A model generated the notes under the pieces. That model saw only the letters and a list, made by a program, of their open reading frames with translations, did no database searches and was not told the origin of the DNA. 39,485 nt of DNA from Candidatus Kapaibacterium sp. (GTDB taxonomy: Bacteria; Bacteroidota; Ignavibacteria; Kapaibacteriales; UBA4661). This document shows, piece after piece, positions 16,126 to 24,100 of this stretch; within the stretch, counting starts at the first letter, position 1; each line of letters opens with the position of its first letter. The stretch spans positions 1 through 39,485 of the forward strand of contig JANYIG010000027.1 in assembly GCA_025358765.1 (NCBI GenBank). The letters are read 5' to 3'. A program made the translations under genes and the position numbers.

Positions 16126-16222
16126 ACTTCTGCACGGCATCAATTCTACCATTACCAACGTGCCTTTTTGTACATAAACAACAGCAATTATCGGTTTATT
16201 GTTGAGACGTATTCTTTTGCCC

Positions 16223-16693
16223 TTATTTCTTGCAGCCCTCTTTCCGTCGTGTGTCACAGATTTGGATAATCTTCCAGCCCGTTTCCATTCTCACAAGTTG
16301 AAATGCGTCCACGCCGCAGTGGTTAAATTTCTCGCTCACATAGAGTTCATACGGTGTCCACGCCGTTGCGAGATTATCATCAACACGGACTTCGTAGCTC
16401 AGAATTCGTTCATCGAGCACCACACCACGCTGCTTCGCACCTGCTACACTTTTCATCCAATCCGTAATAGAACCATTTTCGAGCATGGGTTTTCCATCTT
16501 TAATAAATGCCGTTTGCAATCGGCACGAAGCATCCAACACGGCACGAATGCTTGTTGTATCGCCCGATTTCATGCCATCAAACATTTGTTTGATAACAGC
16601 AATTACGTTCTTTTCTTCAGGCTGTTGTGCAAATGCAGAAATGCCTGTACAAAGCATCAATAGCGGTATCCAGAACAATCGTTTCATGAACAT
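16223..16693 (-). CDS. Secreted NTF2/SnoaL-like (DUF4440-type) protein
   Basis: This 156-residue protein has a Sec signal (MKRLFWIPLLMLCTGISAFAQQ) and a body patterned like NTF2-like folds. An N-terminal helix VIAVIKQMFDGMKSGDTTSIRAVLDASC is followed by strands (RLQTAFIKDGKPML, ATAWTPYELYVSEKFNHCGVDAFQLVRMETGWKIIQICD). NTF2-like domains bind small ligands or act as accessory subunits; no catalytic set is clear here. The second Met at 16687 has AGGA 8 bases upstream and may be the real start. It lies 52 bases downstream of the kinase gene and may be co-transcribed with it. The substrate is unknown. Confidence 0.72.
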   Translation of the reverse strand: MFMKRLFWIPLLMLCTGISAFAQQPEEKNVIAVIKQMFDGMKSGDTTSIRAVLDASCRLQTAFIKDGKPMLENGSITDWMKSVAGAKQRGVVLDERILSYEVRVDDNLATAWTPYELYVSEKFNHCGVDAFQLVRMETGWKIIQICDTRRKEGCKK

Positions 16694-16745
16694 ATTCCTA
16701 ACGGTAAAAAAATATTTGCGTTACGTAATCAACGCACTCCAAACG

Positions 16746-17711
16746 TTACAGTGTCTTTTGTTCTTCACTTGCCAACAGCGCCCGCGCAAGGCGTACAGCG
16801 CCTTCAAGCGGAAGCATTTTGGGTTTGACCACTTTCAACCCTGGGTGTTTCGATAAGCCTTCTTTGAACATCTGAGCAAGCATCGTGTCTGCCTCCATAA
16901 TACCGCCCACGCCAGCAATAGCGAGCTTCTTCTCGCCTTTGTAGTAGCGTTCGTAGAGCGTATCCACCATTTCGAGCAAGTGCATACACGAACGCTCAAT
17001 AATTTCAACGCATACTTCGTCGCCTTCCACCGCGCATTCCATCACAATCGGTGTGATTGCTTGATAATCAAATGCCCGTTCGTTGAAGGCGGCAACGAGC
17101 GTCCGTGGCTGTTCGGGGCGGATGGCGGGATAGAGATTCAGCATTACTTCCGAAAGTTTGGTGTGTTTGCCACGCCCGTCGAACGAACGCACCAATGCGC
17201 GTAAGCCCTCGCGCCCAATCCACGCACCACTTCCTTCGTCGCTTAACTCGACACCCCAGCCACCACAACGCACGATTTCGTCGCCTCGTTTGCCAATGGC
17301 AATTGTTCCCGTTCCCACAATAGTCACGATTCCGTCTGCGCCTTCAAACGCGCCTTCCAGCGCAATCGCCGCATCGCTAACCACGTGCAAACGGTCAATA
17401 TCAATCTTGCGTTCACGCCGTGCAAGCAGCGATAACAGTTGTTGTGACCGCAGTTGCTCCTCTTTCAGCCACGTGCCAGCAAGCCCGATGCACACGGCAT
17501 CAAGCTCTTTGGTAGGCAACTGCGCCATTTTGATGAGTTCGTCAATCAGATTCAGCAAGCGTTCGGCGGATTCCACCACGCCAACCGTTCCGACCCTTGC
17601 CGTACCTGTTTCCATCTGTGCGAGTTCCGTATCGCCTCGGTACAAAATGCCGCGCGTCCGCGACCCCCCGCCGTCAATGCCGATAATTGTCGGCTCATAT
17701 TGTTGTGCCAT
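16746..17711 (-). CDS. BadF/BadG/BcrA ATPase-family kinase (N-acetylglucosamine kinase-like)
   Basis: This 321-residue protein has the ASKHA (actin/hexokinase-like) fold. The phosphate-1 loop is GIDGGGSRTRGILY (11-24), the phosphate-2 region IVGTGTIAIGKRG, and the adenosine region GVGGIMEADTMLA. The motif RCGGWGVELSDEGSGAWIGREGLRALV is typical of the GlcNAc kinase branch. Family members phosphorylate amino sugars such as GlcNAc or MurNAc during cell-wall recycling. Related ATPases activate 2-hydroxyacyl-CoA dehydratases, but these carry cysteines for a 4Fe-4S cluster, which are not evident here. Sugar kinase is therefore the better reading. The exact sugar is unproven. Confidence 0.85.
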   Translation of the reverse strand: MAQQYEPTIIGIDGGGSRTRGILYRGDTELAQMETGTARVGTVGVVESAERLLNLIDELIKMAQLPTKELDAVCIGLAGTWLKEEQLRSQQLLSLLARRERKIDIDRLHVVSDAAIALEGAFEGADGIVTIVGTGTIAIGKRGDEIVRCGGWGVELSDEGSGAWIGREGLRALVRSFDGRGKHTKLSEVMLNLYPAIRPEQPRTLVAAFNERAFDYQAITPIVMECAVEGDEVCVEIIERSCMHLLEMVDTLYERYYKGEKKLAIAGVGGIMEADTMLAQMFKEGLSKHPGLKVVKPKMLPLEGAVRLARALLASEEQKTL

Positions 17712-17770
17712 AAAAACGCTTATGATAATGAATCACTTGGTAATTGAAATCCGTTTTGGGTCATTGCCAC

Positions 17771-17820
17771 AAAAAAAGAGGAGATAGTCGTTAGCAATTC
17801 GCTACTCTCACTATCTCCTA
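17771..17820 (-). terminator. Rho-independent terminator of the giant/OmpA/DUF3108 unit
   Basis: AGGAGATAGT (17779-17788) pairs perfectly with ACTATCTCCT (17810-17819) around a 21-base loop. In minus-strand sense CTTTTTTTG follows. It lies about 120 bases past the DUF3108 stop. Confidence 0.82.
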
Positions 17821-17940
17821 ATAAAGTACAAAATCTGTACCAAGTTCTTTCAAGCTCCAATATTCAGCGATAGCAGCCCATATTTTTTCACTTTTGTACT
17901 CAACTTTGTACTCAACGTGAAATTTATTGCTTGAACCTTG

Positions 17941-18732
17941 CTACTGCGGCGGATTCCAGCCTTTGCGTGTCCATTTTGTGAGTTCGATATTCACTTTGCC
18001 GACCAGAACCTTCATCTTGGCTTTGATCGGGATGCGGGCATTGTCGTCGCTGAACCAGCCTTCAAAGTTACCTTCCAGACCGTAAATGCCTTTCCATTTT
18101 GCCTCGCCTTTGAAAAAAATAGTTTTGACGGGTAATTTTACAGCATCAATCTCGATAGACTCTTTTTGAATATTTTTAAAATCAATCAGTGTCCGCGACG
18201 TGTCGCTCATAATTGCTGTTGGAATGCTGACGCTACGTCCGCTCAACAACATCTGCCGTGCCGCGTAAAAGAGGGAACAGCCGTCGTTCCATTTTTTATT
18301 GGACGGGGTAATAATATCCACCTCATTCTTTTTTACCTCTTTGATGCCGCTTGTAATATGGATTTTATTATCGGGATAGAGGAAATCGTAGCGATCGTAT
18401 TCCCAGCCCTCTTTCGATTTTGTACTTGCCAAAAATTGTTGCGAAAACAACACAGAATTGTCAATCCAACTTTCAAACACCGAATGGAACTCCACAAACG
18501 GGATGCCGGGCGCAGTGTCAATATATACTTTTGCTTTGGTCACAGCATTACCACGAACAACATCAGCCTGCTCGGTGGAGAGTTTTATATAGCCCAACGT
18601 GATTCCTATATACGACACACGGTACTCAAGCTGTTCGCCCGGTTCCAGCACTTGTGCTTGGGTGGAAAAAGGGTGTAATGCCGCAACGAGAGTCATACAC
18701 AGCGCTACACATAAAAACTTCAGTGTTTTCAT
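17941..18732 (-). CDS. DUF3108-domain secreted protein
   Basis: Starting at the ATG at 18732 gives 263 residues with a clean signal peptide (MKTLKFLCVALCMTLVAALHPFSTQAQ). The longer frame (from 18816) would bury it and is not used. The rest matches the DUF3108 pattern: GEQLEYRVSYIGITLGYIKL near the start, a long beta-rich body, and VKTIFFKGEAKWKGIYGLEGNFEGWFSDDNARIPIKAKMKVLVGKVNIELTKW at the end. DUF3108 proteins are periplasmic or outer-membrane-associated and poorly understood. It is the last gene after the double-OmpA gene (90-base gap) and before the terminator, so it is probably part of that operon. Confidence 0.8.
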   Translation of the reverse strand: MKTLKFLCVALCMTLVAALHPFSTQAQVLEPGEQLEYRVSYIGITLGYIKLSTEQADVVRGNAVTKAKVYIDTAPGIPFVEFHSVFESWIDNSVLFSQQFLASTKSKEGWEYDRYDFLYPDNKIHITSGIKEVKKNEVDIITPSNKKWNDGCSLFYAARQMLLSGRSVSIPTAIMSDTSRTLIDFKNIQKESIEIDAVKLPVKTIFFKGEAKWKGIYGLEGNFEGWFSDDNARIPIKAKMKVLVGKVNIELTKWTRKGWNPPQ

Positions 18733-18822
18733 AGAAAAAGGGTTGATTCTGGGAACGTAAGTTATTCGAGACAATAAACGATTAAATCCCCACAAAATTG
18801 AGTAGAATATATGCAATTACGC

Positions 18823-21051
18823 TTATTGAATCGGAGTTTCTATCGTAATCGTCACCGTGCGGCAGTAATAACGCCCTTCGGGAAATTCATTATCATACAA
18901 CAGATCGTCTTTGCCCACGCCGCGTACGGTCATGTTTCCGCGTGCAATCACAGCGGCAATCTGCTGGGCGCGTTGTTCGGCAAGTTTCCGATTGTAATCG
19001 GCAGAACCGGTGCGGTCGGTGTAGCCGATAATTTCCACGTCGGAGTTCGGTTTCACGCGCTCTTTCACAAATTCTGCCGTGCGCCTGTGAATCGGGCTGA
19101 GTTCCGCACGGTTGAAGTCGAACAGAATCAAACTAAAGTGTTCGTATTCTTTGTCTTTCCGCATTTCACGGCGTTTTTTCTGAATCGTGATTTGTCGCAC
19201 GGGCAGTTGCCCAGCCTCGCCTTCAAAGGTCTGTCCGTTGTTATCCGTGATATACGGCGTATAAATAAAGGGTTTTTCCGTGCGAATCGCATTCCGCGCG
19301 GCTTCACTGGCTTCCTTCATAAATTCCCAATCAATATTTTTTGGCGGGTCGCCCGCGCCACTAAACCCACGCACGAGTTGATTGTTCTGTTCCACAAGCA
19401 ATCTCCATTTTTGGACACCAGATTCCGCCTGCGCGTTTAATTTGAAGCGGGCAATCGGCGGTGACGCAAAACGCAGCGTGTCCGGCGTAACAATCCATTC
19501 GGTGATTTCCGGCAAATCGGAGGTGATTTCTACACGGCGATTTTCCTCGATTTTGTCTGCTTCGCTCACAGGAATAGATGGGTTTTCCGAAAGGTTCCGG
19601 GCGCGAATGATGATGCGGTTTGGGTCGAGCTTCCACGCTTTTACAAGGTATTCCCGCACGGCTTCGGCGCGGTTGAGCGAGAGCGGCAAAGCGGCTTTTT
19701 CAATACCGTTGTTCGAGTTGCAACCCGTAAGCGTCACCGTTGCCTTCGGGAAGGTTTTCATGCGTCGCCCGATGATGTTCAAAATCTGGCGGTAGGCAGC
19801 AAGCGGGTCGAAATTGAATAATTGCGAAATCGTAAATTTATTCGCCTCGCCGGACGAAAGTTGTGCATAGCGTTCCGGGATTTCCGCCGAATTTTCCTCG
19901 AAAAACACGTAATTTAACAACGGCAAATACCGCTGCCCCAAAAATTCTTCCACACGGATTTCCGCAACCGGCATTTCCGCGCCCTTTTCCGTGACACCCA
20001 CCGCCGTCACCGACCCCGTTACGGGCGGTTTGCGGACGATGAGCGTGTCCGTCCGATACATACGTTCCCGGATAGTTCGTGTGTTGGCGGCAAGCGTCGT
20101 GTCTCGCGTGAATACTGGTATGCCAATAAAAACGCTTTCCGGCTTGTTGATGGCAAGCGGACGTTGGACGCGAACAGTGTCAATAATGTCACGTTGGTCG
20201 CGGCGTTCACGTGGTTCGACGGGCTTGGGGAACGAGTATTTAAGCGCTACTCCGGCACGGAGTTGGTTCAGATTCCACACGCCGCCATTCTCCAAACCAC
20301 TCACCACGGGATTCAAACCCAGCATATAGAAGGCTTCCGGTGTGACAAAAAGCGTTCCTCCGGCGTTGTTTGCGCCCAAACCAAGGGGAATCTCGTAACC
20401 AACGCCACCAACGGCAGCAAACTGCAATGCTGAGGCTTGGGGAAGTGTGCCAGAATGCACATTCCGTTCGCGAGAACCATTTTCAAATGTAAATTTATTA
20501 GGAACAGAGCTTGGAATAGCTTCGCTTTGAATGAACGACTTTTGCAGCATATAACCACCTCGCAACCCAGCCTGTATCTGCAAACCGCCAAACGGATTAA
20601 ACATCAACAACGGCTCAAAACCAATACTGCCAAGGCTTGTAACAATGCTATATTCAGAAACAGCACCGTCCTCTTCAAAATAAAATGTCCCGTCCGGCGC
20701 ACCAAAGCTGGTTTTTTCGATCGCTTTGAGCGTGATATTATGCGTTGCGTACTCGGCACGGAGGGCGAGCCGGAGTTTTGTAGCAAGGGGTATTTCCACC
20801 AGAACACCAGCCGCAACGCTGCTTCCAGAAGCGTTGCCAAAGGGAAATGTATCATTCTCCCGTTTGATGATACCGGGCAGAGCAAGAAAATTTACTAAAT
20901 GTTGGTTAAGGTTATATGCTCCGAACACACCAAAGCGCACAGATGGGGCATTGTCGGCTGCTGCTGGTTGCTGTGCAAACAGCGTGGAAGTCGTTCTAAG
21001 ACAAACCCACAAGACCAGTAAAAAAGCACGTTGTATCGTTTTCATTGACAT
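18823..21051 (-). CDS. OmpA-family outer-membrane protein with two OmpA domains
   Basis: The likely start is the ATG at 21051 (742 residues, MSMKTIQR); the upstream in-frame codon at 21069 is TTG. A signal peptide is followed by an eight-strand-like barrel (about 36-276, SVRFGVFGAYNL through AGVALKYSF) and a linker. OmpA domain 1 is at about 380-511 (YVFFEENSAEIPERY, LNRAEAVREYL, ENRRVEI), an Ig-like middle at about 515-620, and OmpA domain 2 at about 638-742 (LFDFNRAELSPI, GYTDRTGSADYN, LAEQRAQQIAAVI). Domain 2 keeps the Asp and Arg that bind diaminopimelate in peptidoglycan. In domain 1 the GHTD motif is GCNS, so binding there is doubtful. It follows the second giant gene and shares its C-terminal plan with the protein at 36510-39194. 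Confidence 0.88.
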   Translation of the reverse strand: MSMKTIQRAFLLVLWVCLRTTSTLFAQQPAAADNAPSVRFGVFGAYNLNQHLVNFLALPGIIKRENDTFPFGNASGSSVAAGVLVEIPLATKLRLALRAEYATHNITLKAIEKTSFGAPDGTFYFEEDGAVSEYSIVTSLGSIGFEPLLMFNPFGGLQIQAGLRGGYMLQKSFIQSEAIPSSVPNKFTFENGSRERNVHSGTLPQASALQFAAVGGVGYEIPLGLGANNAGGTLFVTPEAFYMLGLNPVVSGLENGGVWNLNQLRAGVALKYSFPKPVEPRERRDQRDIIDTVRVQRPLAINKPESVFIGIPVFTRDTTLAANTRTIRERMYRTDTLIVRKPPVTGSVTAVGVTEKGAEMPVAEIRVEEFLGQRYLPLLNYVFFEENSAEIPERYAQLSSGEANKFTISQLFNFDPLAAYRQILNIIGRRMKTFPKATVTLTGCNSNNGIEKAALPLSLNRAEAVREYLVKAWKLDPNRIIIRARNLSENPSIPVSEADKIEENRRVEITSDLPEITEWIVTPDTLRFASPPIARFKLNAQAESGVQKWRLLVEQNNQLVRGFSGAGDPPKNIDWEFMKEASEAARNAIRTEKPFIYTPYITDNNGQTFEGEAGQLPVRQITIQKKRREMRKDKEYEHFSLILFDFNRAELSPIHRRTAEFVKERVKPNSDVEIIGYTDRTGSADYNRKLAEQRAQQIAAVIARGNMTVRGVGKDDLLYDNEFPEGRYYCRTVTITIETPIQ

Positions 21052-21093
21052 CGCTACAAAATAGAACAAAGGTGGTGGTTAGAAATCAAGATA

Positions 21094-21127
21094 GTAGAGA
21101 CAAGACAGTACCTTATCTCTGCGTTCT
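21094..21127. repeat. GTAGAGACAAG palindromic repeat, copy 1
   Basis: GTAGAGACAAG (21094-21104), a 7-base loop, then CTTATCTCTGC (21112-21122) and GTTCTACGCC. It lies between the stop of the second giant (21133) and the OmpA gene start. The arms differ by two bases from perfect complementarity. A near-perfect second copy is at 39191-39219. Confidence 0.75.
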
Positions 21128-21132
21128 ACGCC

Positions 21133-24100
21133 CTATCGAATAATGGTCAAGCGCTTTGAAACCGCTTGAAGCGGGCAGCGCAAATTTACAAAATAGATAC
21201 CCGTCGGCAAGCTGTCTGTCAAAAGGTCAACAGCATCCGCACCTTGTTTGGCGGCTTTGATGATTGTTTTTTCACGACTTAATCCAATTTCTTGCTCCAA
21301 TCCTAACGTATTCGTAAGCGTTATCCGCACTTCCACGGGTTGTTTTGTTTCGTAATTCACGGTCACTTTGCCGCTTGAAACAGGATTGGGTTGAAGGTTT
21401 GTGACGACAATAATATCTGCTCCGCTGTTGATAAGCCGCGTTCCATCTGTGTTGGAAATTCCTGTGAGCGTAAACACACTGTCGCTGCTTGCCCGCAAAG
21501 AATCAACACCGGCAATGCCTGTTGTGCCAACGGTTGACAATAGCGCAGCACGGTCGAGTGTAAGCGGTGTGAAGGTATTTGTTCCCAATGCAGCTCGGAA
21601 ACGCAGGGTGTCAAGCGGCAAAGCCTCGTTTGCAGAGCGAACGAGCGCTTTGAGCGGAATAAAACGTTCTCCAAGTGTGACGGAACCTTGTCGCGCAGAA
21701 TCAAGTGGTTTTAGCAATGACGCATAGTAGCGCAATCGTACGGAAACTGTATCGCCAATATTCACATTCTTGCGCTCGCGCAAATAGAGCCGTAGTGCAA
21801 CCGTATCGCTCGCACGAGCGCTCGCAGAGCCGATAAAAACTTGCCCTTCTGCTGGAAGTCGAACCGGCGGAAGCGGTTTTGCGCCAATCTGCGCTTGGAA
21901 CCGCACAGTGACGGGCTTGCACAGATTTGGCGTGGGTACAAGGCTGTATTGTGTGTCGAAGGTTTGCACCACCGAAGTCGCAGCGACGGCTGTAAAGCGC
22001 ACTGTGACAAGCGATGTCTGTGTGCCTGTTGTTGGCGTGATTTGCGGCACAATGCTTTGCACCGTGAATGCACCTACCACGACAGGCGCAGCAGCCCACG
22101 AAAGCGGCAAGCTCCCAGTATTGCGGATGCGGAACGTCAACGTGGAGTCGCGGTTTGGTGGTACGGTTCCGAAGTCCAAAATGTAGTCGCCCATCGGATT
22201 GGGCAAACCTTCGGGAATGATGATGGCGGTTTCGTTTTTGCCGAAGATGGAAAAAGTGACGGTTGTATCCTTCGAGACAATAGTAAGCGTCAGTTTTTTT
22301 GTAGTCGTAGTGCCAACTTGCGGCGCGAAGCGCACTGTAAACGATTTGGACGCGGTATCGAGCGTTGTATTGCGGTAACTCAACGCTGATTGATACTCGA
22401 AATCCAAAGTGTCGCCCGTTGCTGTGATATTAGTGATGGTCACGGGTGTGTGCGTTATTGCATTCATAGTGATAGATGCAAAAGCCTCTTTAGAACACGT
22501 CGTTCGCAGCATAACAGCTTGGTCTGGCGTAATTTTTATGCCTCCTTTTTCCGGCGGGAGAATGACCGTCGTTGGAAATTGAGCCACAATAGGAAGCGGC
22601 AGGGAAAAGCATTGATACATAAGTGGCAGCGTGGAAACTGTCCTTGTACCCGCCGCACCGCCGGGTATTGCAATAGTCAAGGTTGACGTTTGCCCTAAGC
22701 CCGTCACATCTGGTGTTACGGTAATAATTTTAATGCCGTTGCCCAGGTTTATGGGCAAAACATTCTTCCAGCCCAGTGTTGTCGCACCCGTGTTGATGAG
22801 CGTTACGGCAATGATTGTGTCCTTGCCGGGCGTGACAGAAAGCCGTAGGGTGTCAAACGCGGATGACACGCCAACAACGCGGAATCCGAGCGAATCCTTG
22901 CGAGCAGTAATGGGAATGCGAATTGGCAGCACGGTTGTGTCTTTTGCACGAATGGTCACGGTATCGCGTACGCCCGACACAAGAGCTGTCGAGGCAAACG
23001 TCACCACCAGCATCGTCGGGCTTGTTGGCGTGACACTTGTGCGCGTAAACGAAGCGCGGAACAGACTTGCGTTCTGGACTTCCGGCGGAGCAAGTTCTAC
23101 TGCTCCTGTGCTTTGGATGACGATGCTCTGCGTGGTAGCGGCATCACACGCGGGCTGCGCGAAATTCAGCCGTTGCGTAGCAGTGGTGATGCCAAGCGGC
23201 GGCGGCGGCTCGCACGATATCCCCTCACCGAAAAAGCGGATAATCGCAGGACTATCGCGTCCTTCGTAGAAAAACCCCATGCTGCCGCTAAATATTCCAA
23301 CGGATTCCGGTCTGAACCCAACGGCGAGTTTAACTTCTTGTTGTGGTGCTAATTCCAAGATATTCGATTGTGCATTAAGATTGCGAAATGATTTTGTATC
23401 CGGTCCGAGTGCGCTATTAAAGTCTGTGACCTTTATTATTGTTGTTCCGACATTTTTGAAGGCGACTATTGTCTGAGAACTCGCATCAGTATTCAGACAA
23501 ACCCTGCCAAAATCTATGGTTGCCGTGATAATTTTAATCTGTTGTTGAACACCTCTACCTTCAATCGTCGGAATTGCGCCGTTGGCAAGCCGGACAGTAT
23601 CGCCGCCGCTTGTCGTTATCAGCACTTGAAACGGACCGTACTTCACTGCGTCTGCTGGCGTGAAGCGGAATTCAATCGTCTGCGTTGCGCCCGGGACAAG
23701 CGTAAACGACTGCGGAGACAACACCTGAAACACCGTGCCTGCGGGCTGAATCTGGATGTTGCGAATCGTGACGGGTACACTGGATGTATTGCGAATATAT
23801 GCCACAACGGTCGAATCCCTCGCAATACCTACCGTTTGGTCGCCCATGTTTATGTTGCCCGCCACAACAGCTTTGGGTTGGATAATCGCCCAAAGATTGT
23901 CGGAAATAGCTTCTTGCACAACGGCTGGGGGCAGATTTGGGCTTTCGATGTAGGCACGTGTAGGAGGTTCTTTTTTGGTAACGACCAACAGCAAGCCACG
24001 ATCAGCACTGAGTTCTGCGCGTTTGACGGGAGCCGGATAGGGATACATAGTAGATTCTTTTGTATTCACATTCCAAATTCTCACTGTATTATCATCGCCC

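Larger units (their letters stand above)
15775..16222. other. 448-base non-coding region with HU promoter and hairpins
   Basis: No convincing gene is found. It contains the HU leader and promoter candidate, A/T homopolymer runs, and a plus-strand hairpin near 16084-16113. A 72-codon frame at 15987-16205 has a GGAGG next to its ATG but low-complexity, non-protein-like content, and it is not accepted. Confidence 0.5.

Noticed and set aside
15987-16205. 72-codon plus-strand frame with GGAGG by its ATG
   Set aside because: The translated product is low-complexity without a fold, the ribosome-site spacing is only one base, and it contains the terminator-like hairpin.
16746-17711. 2-hydroxyacyl-CoA dehydratase activator reading of the BadF-family gene
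   Set aside because: No cluster-binding cysteine pair is evident and no dehydratase subunits are adjacent. The sugar-kinase-type GxWGxxxxDEGSG motif fits better.
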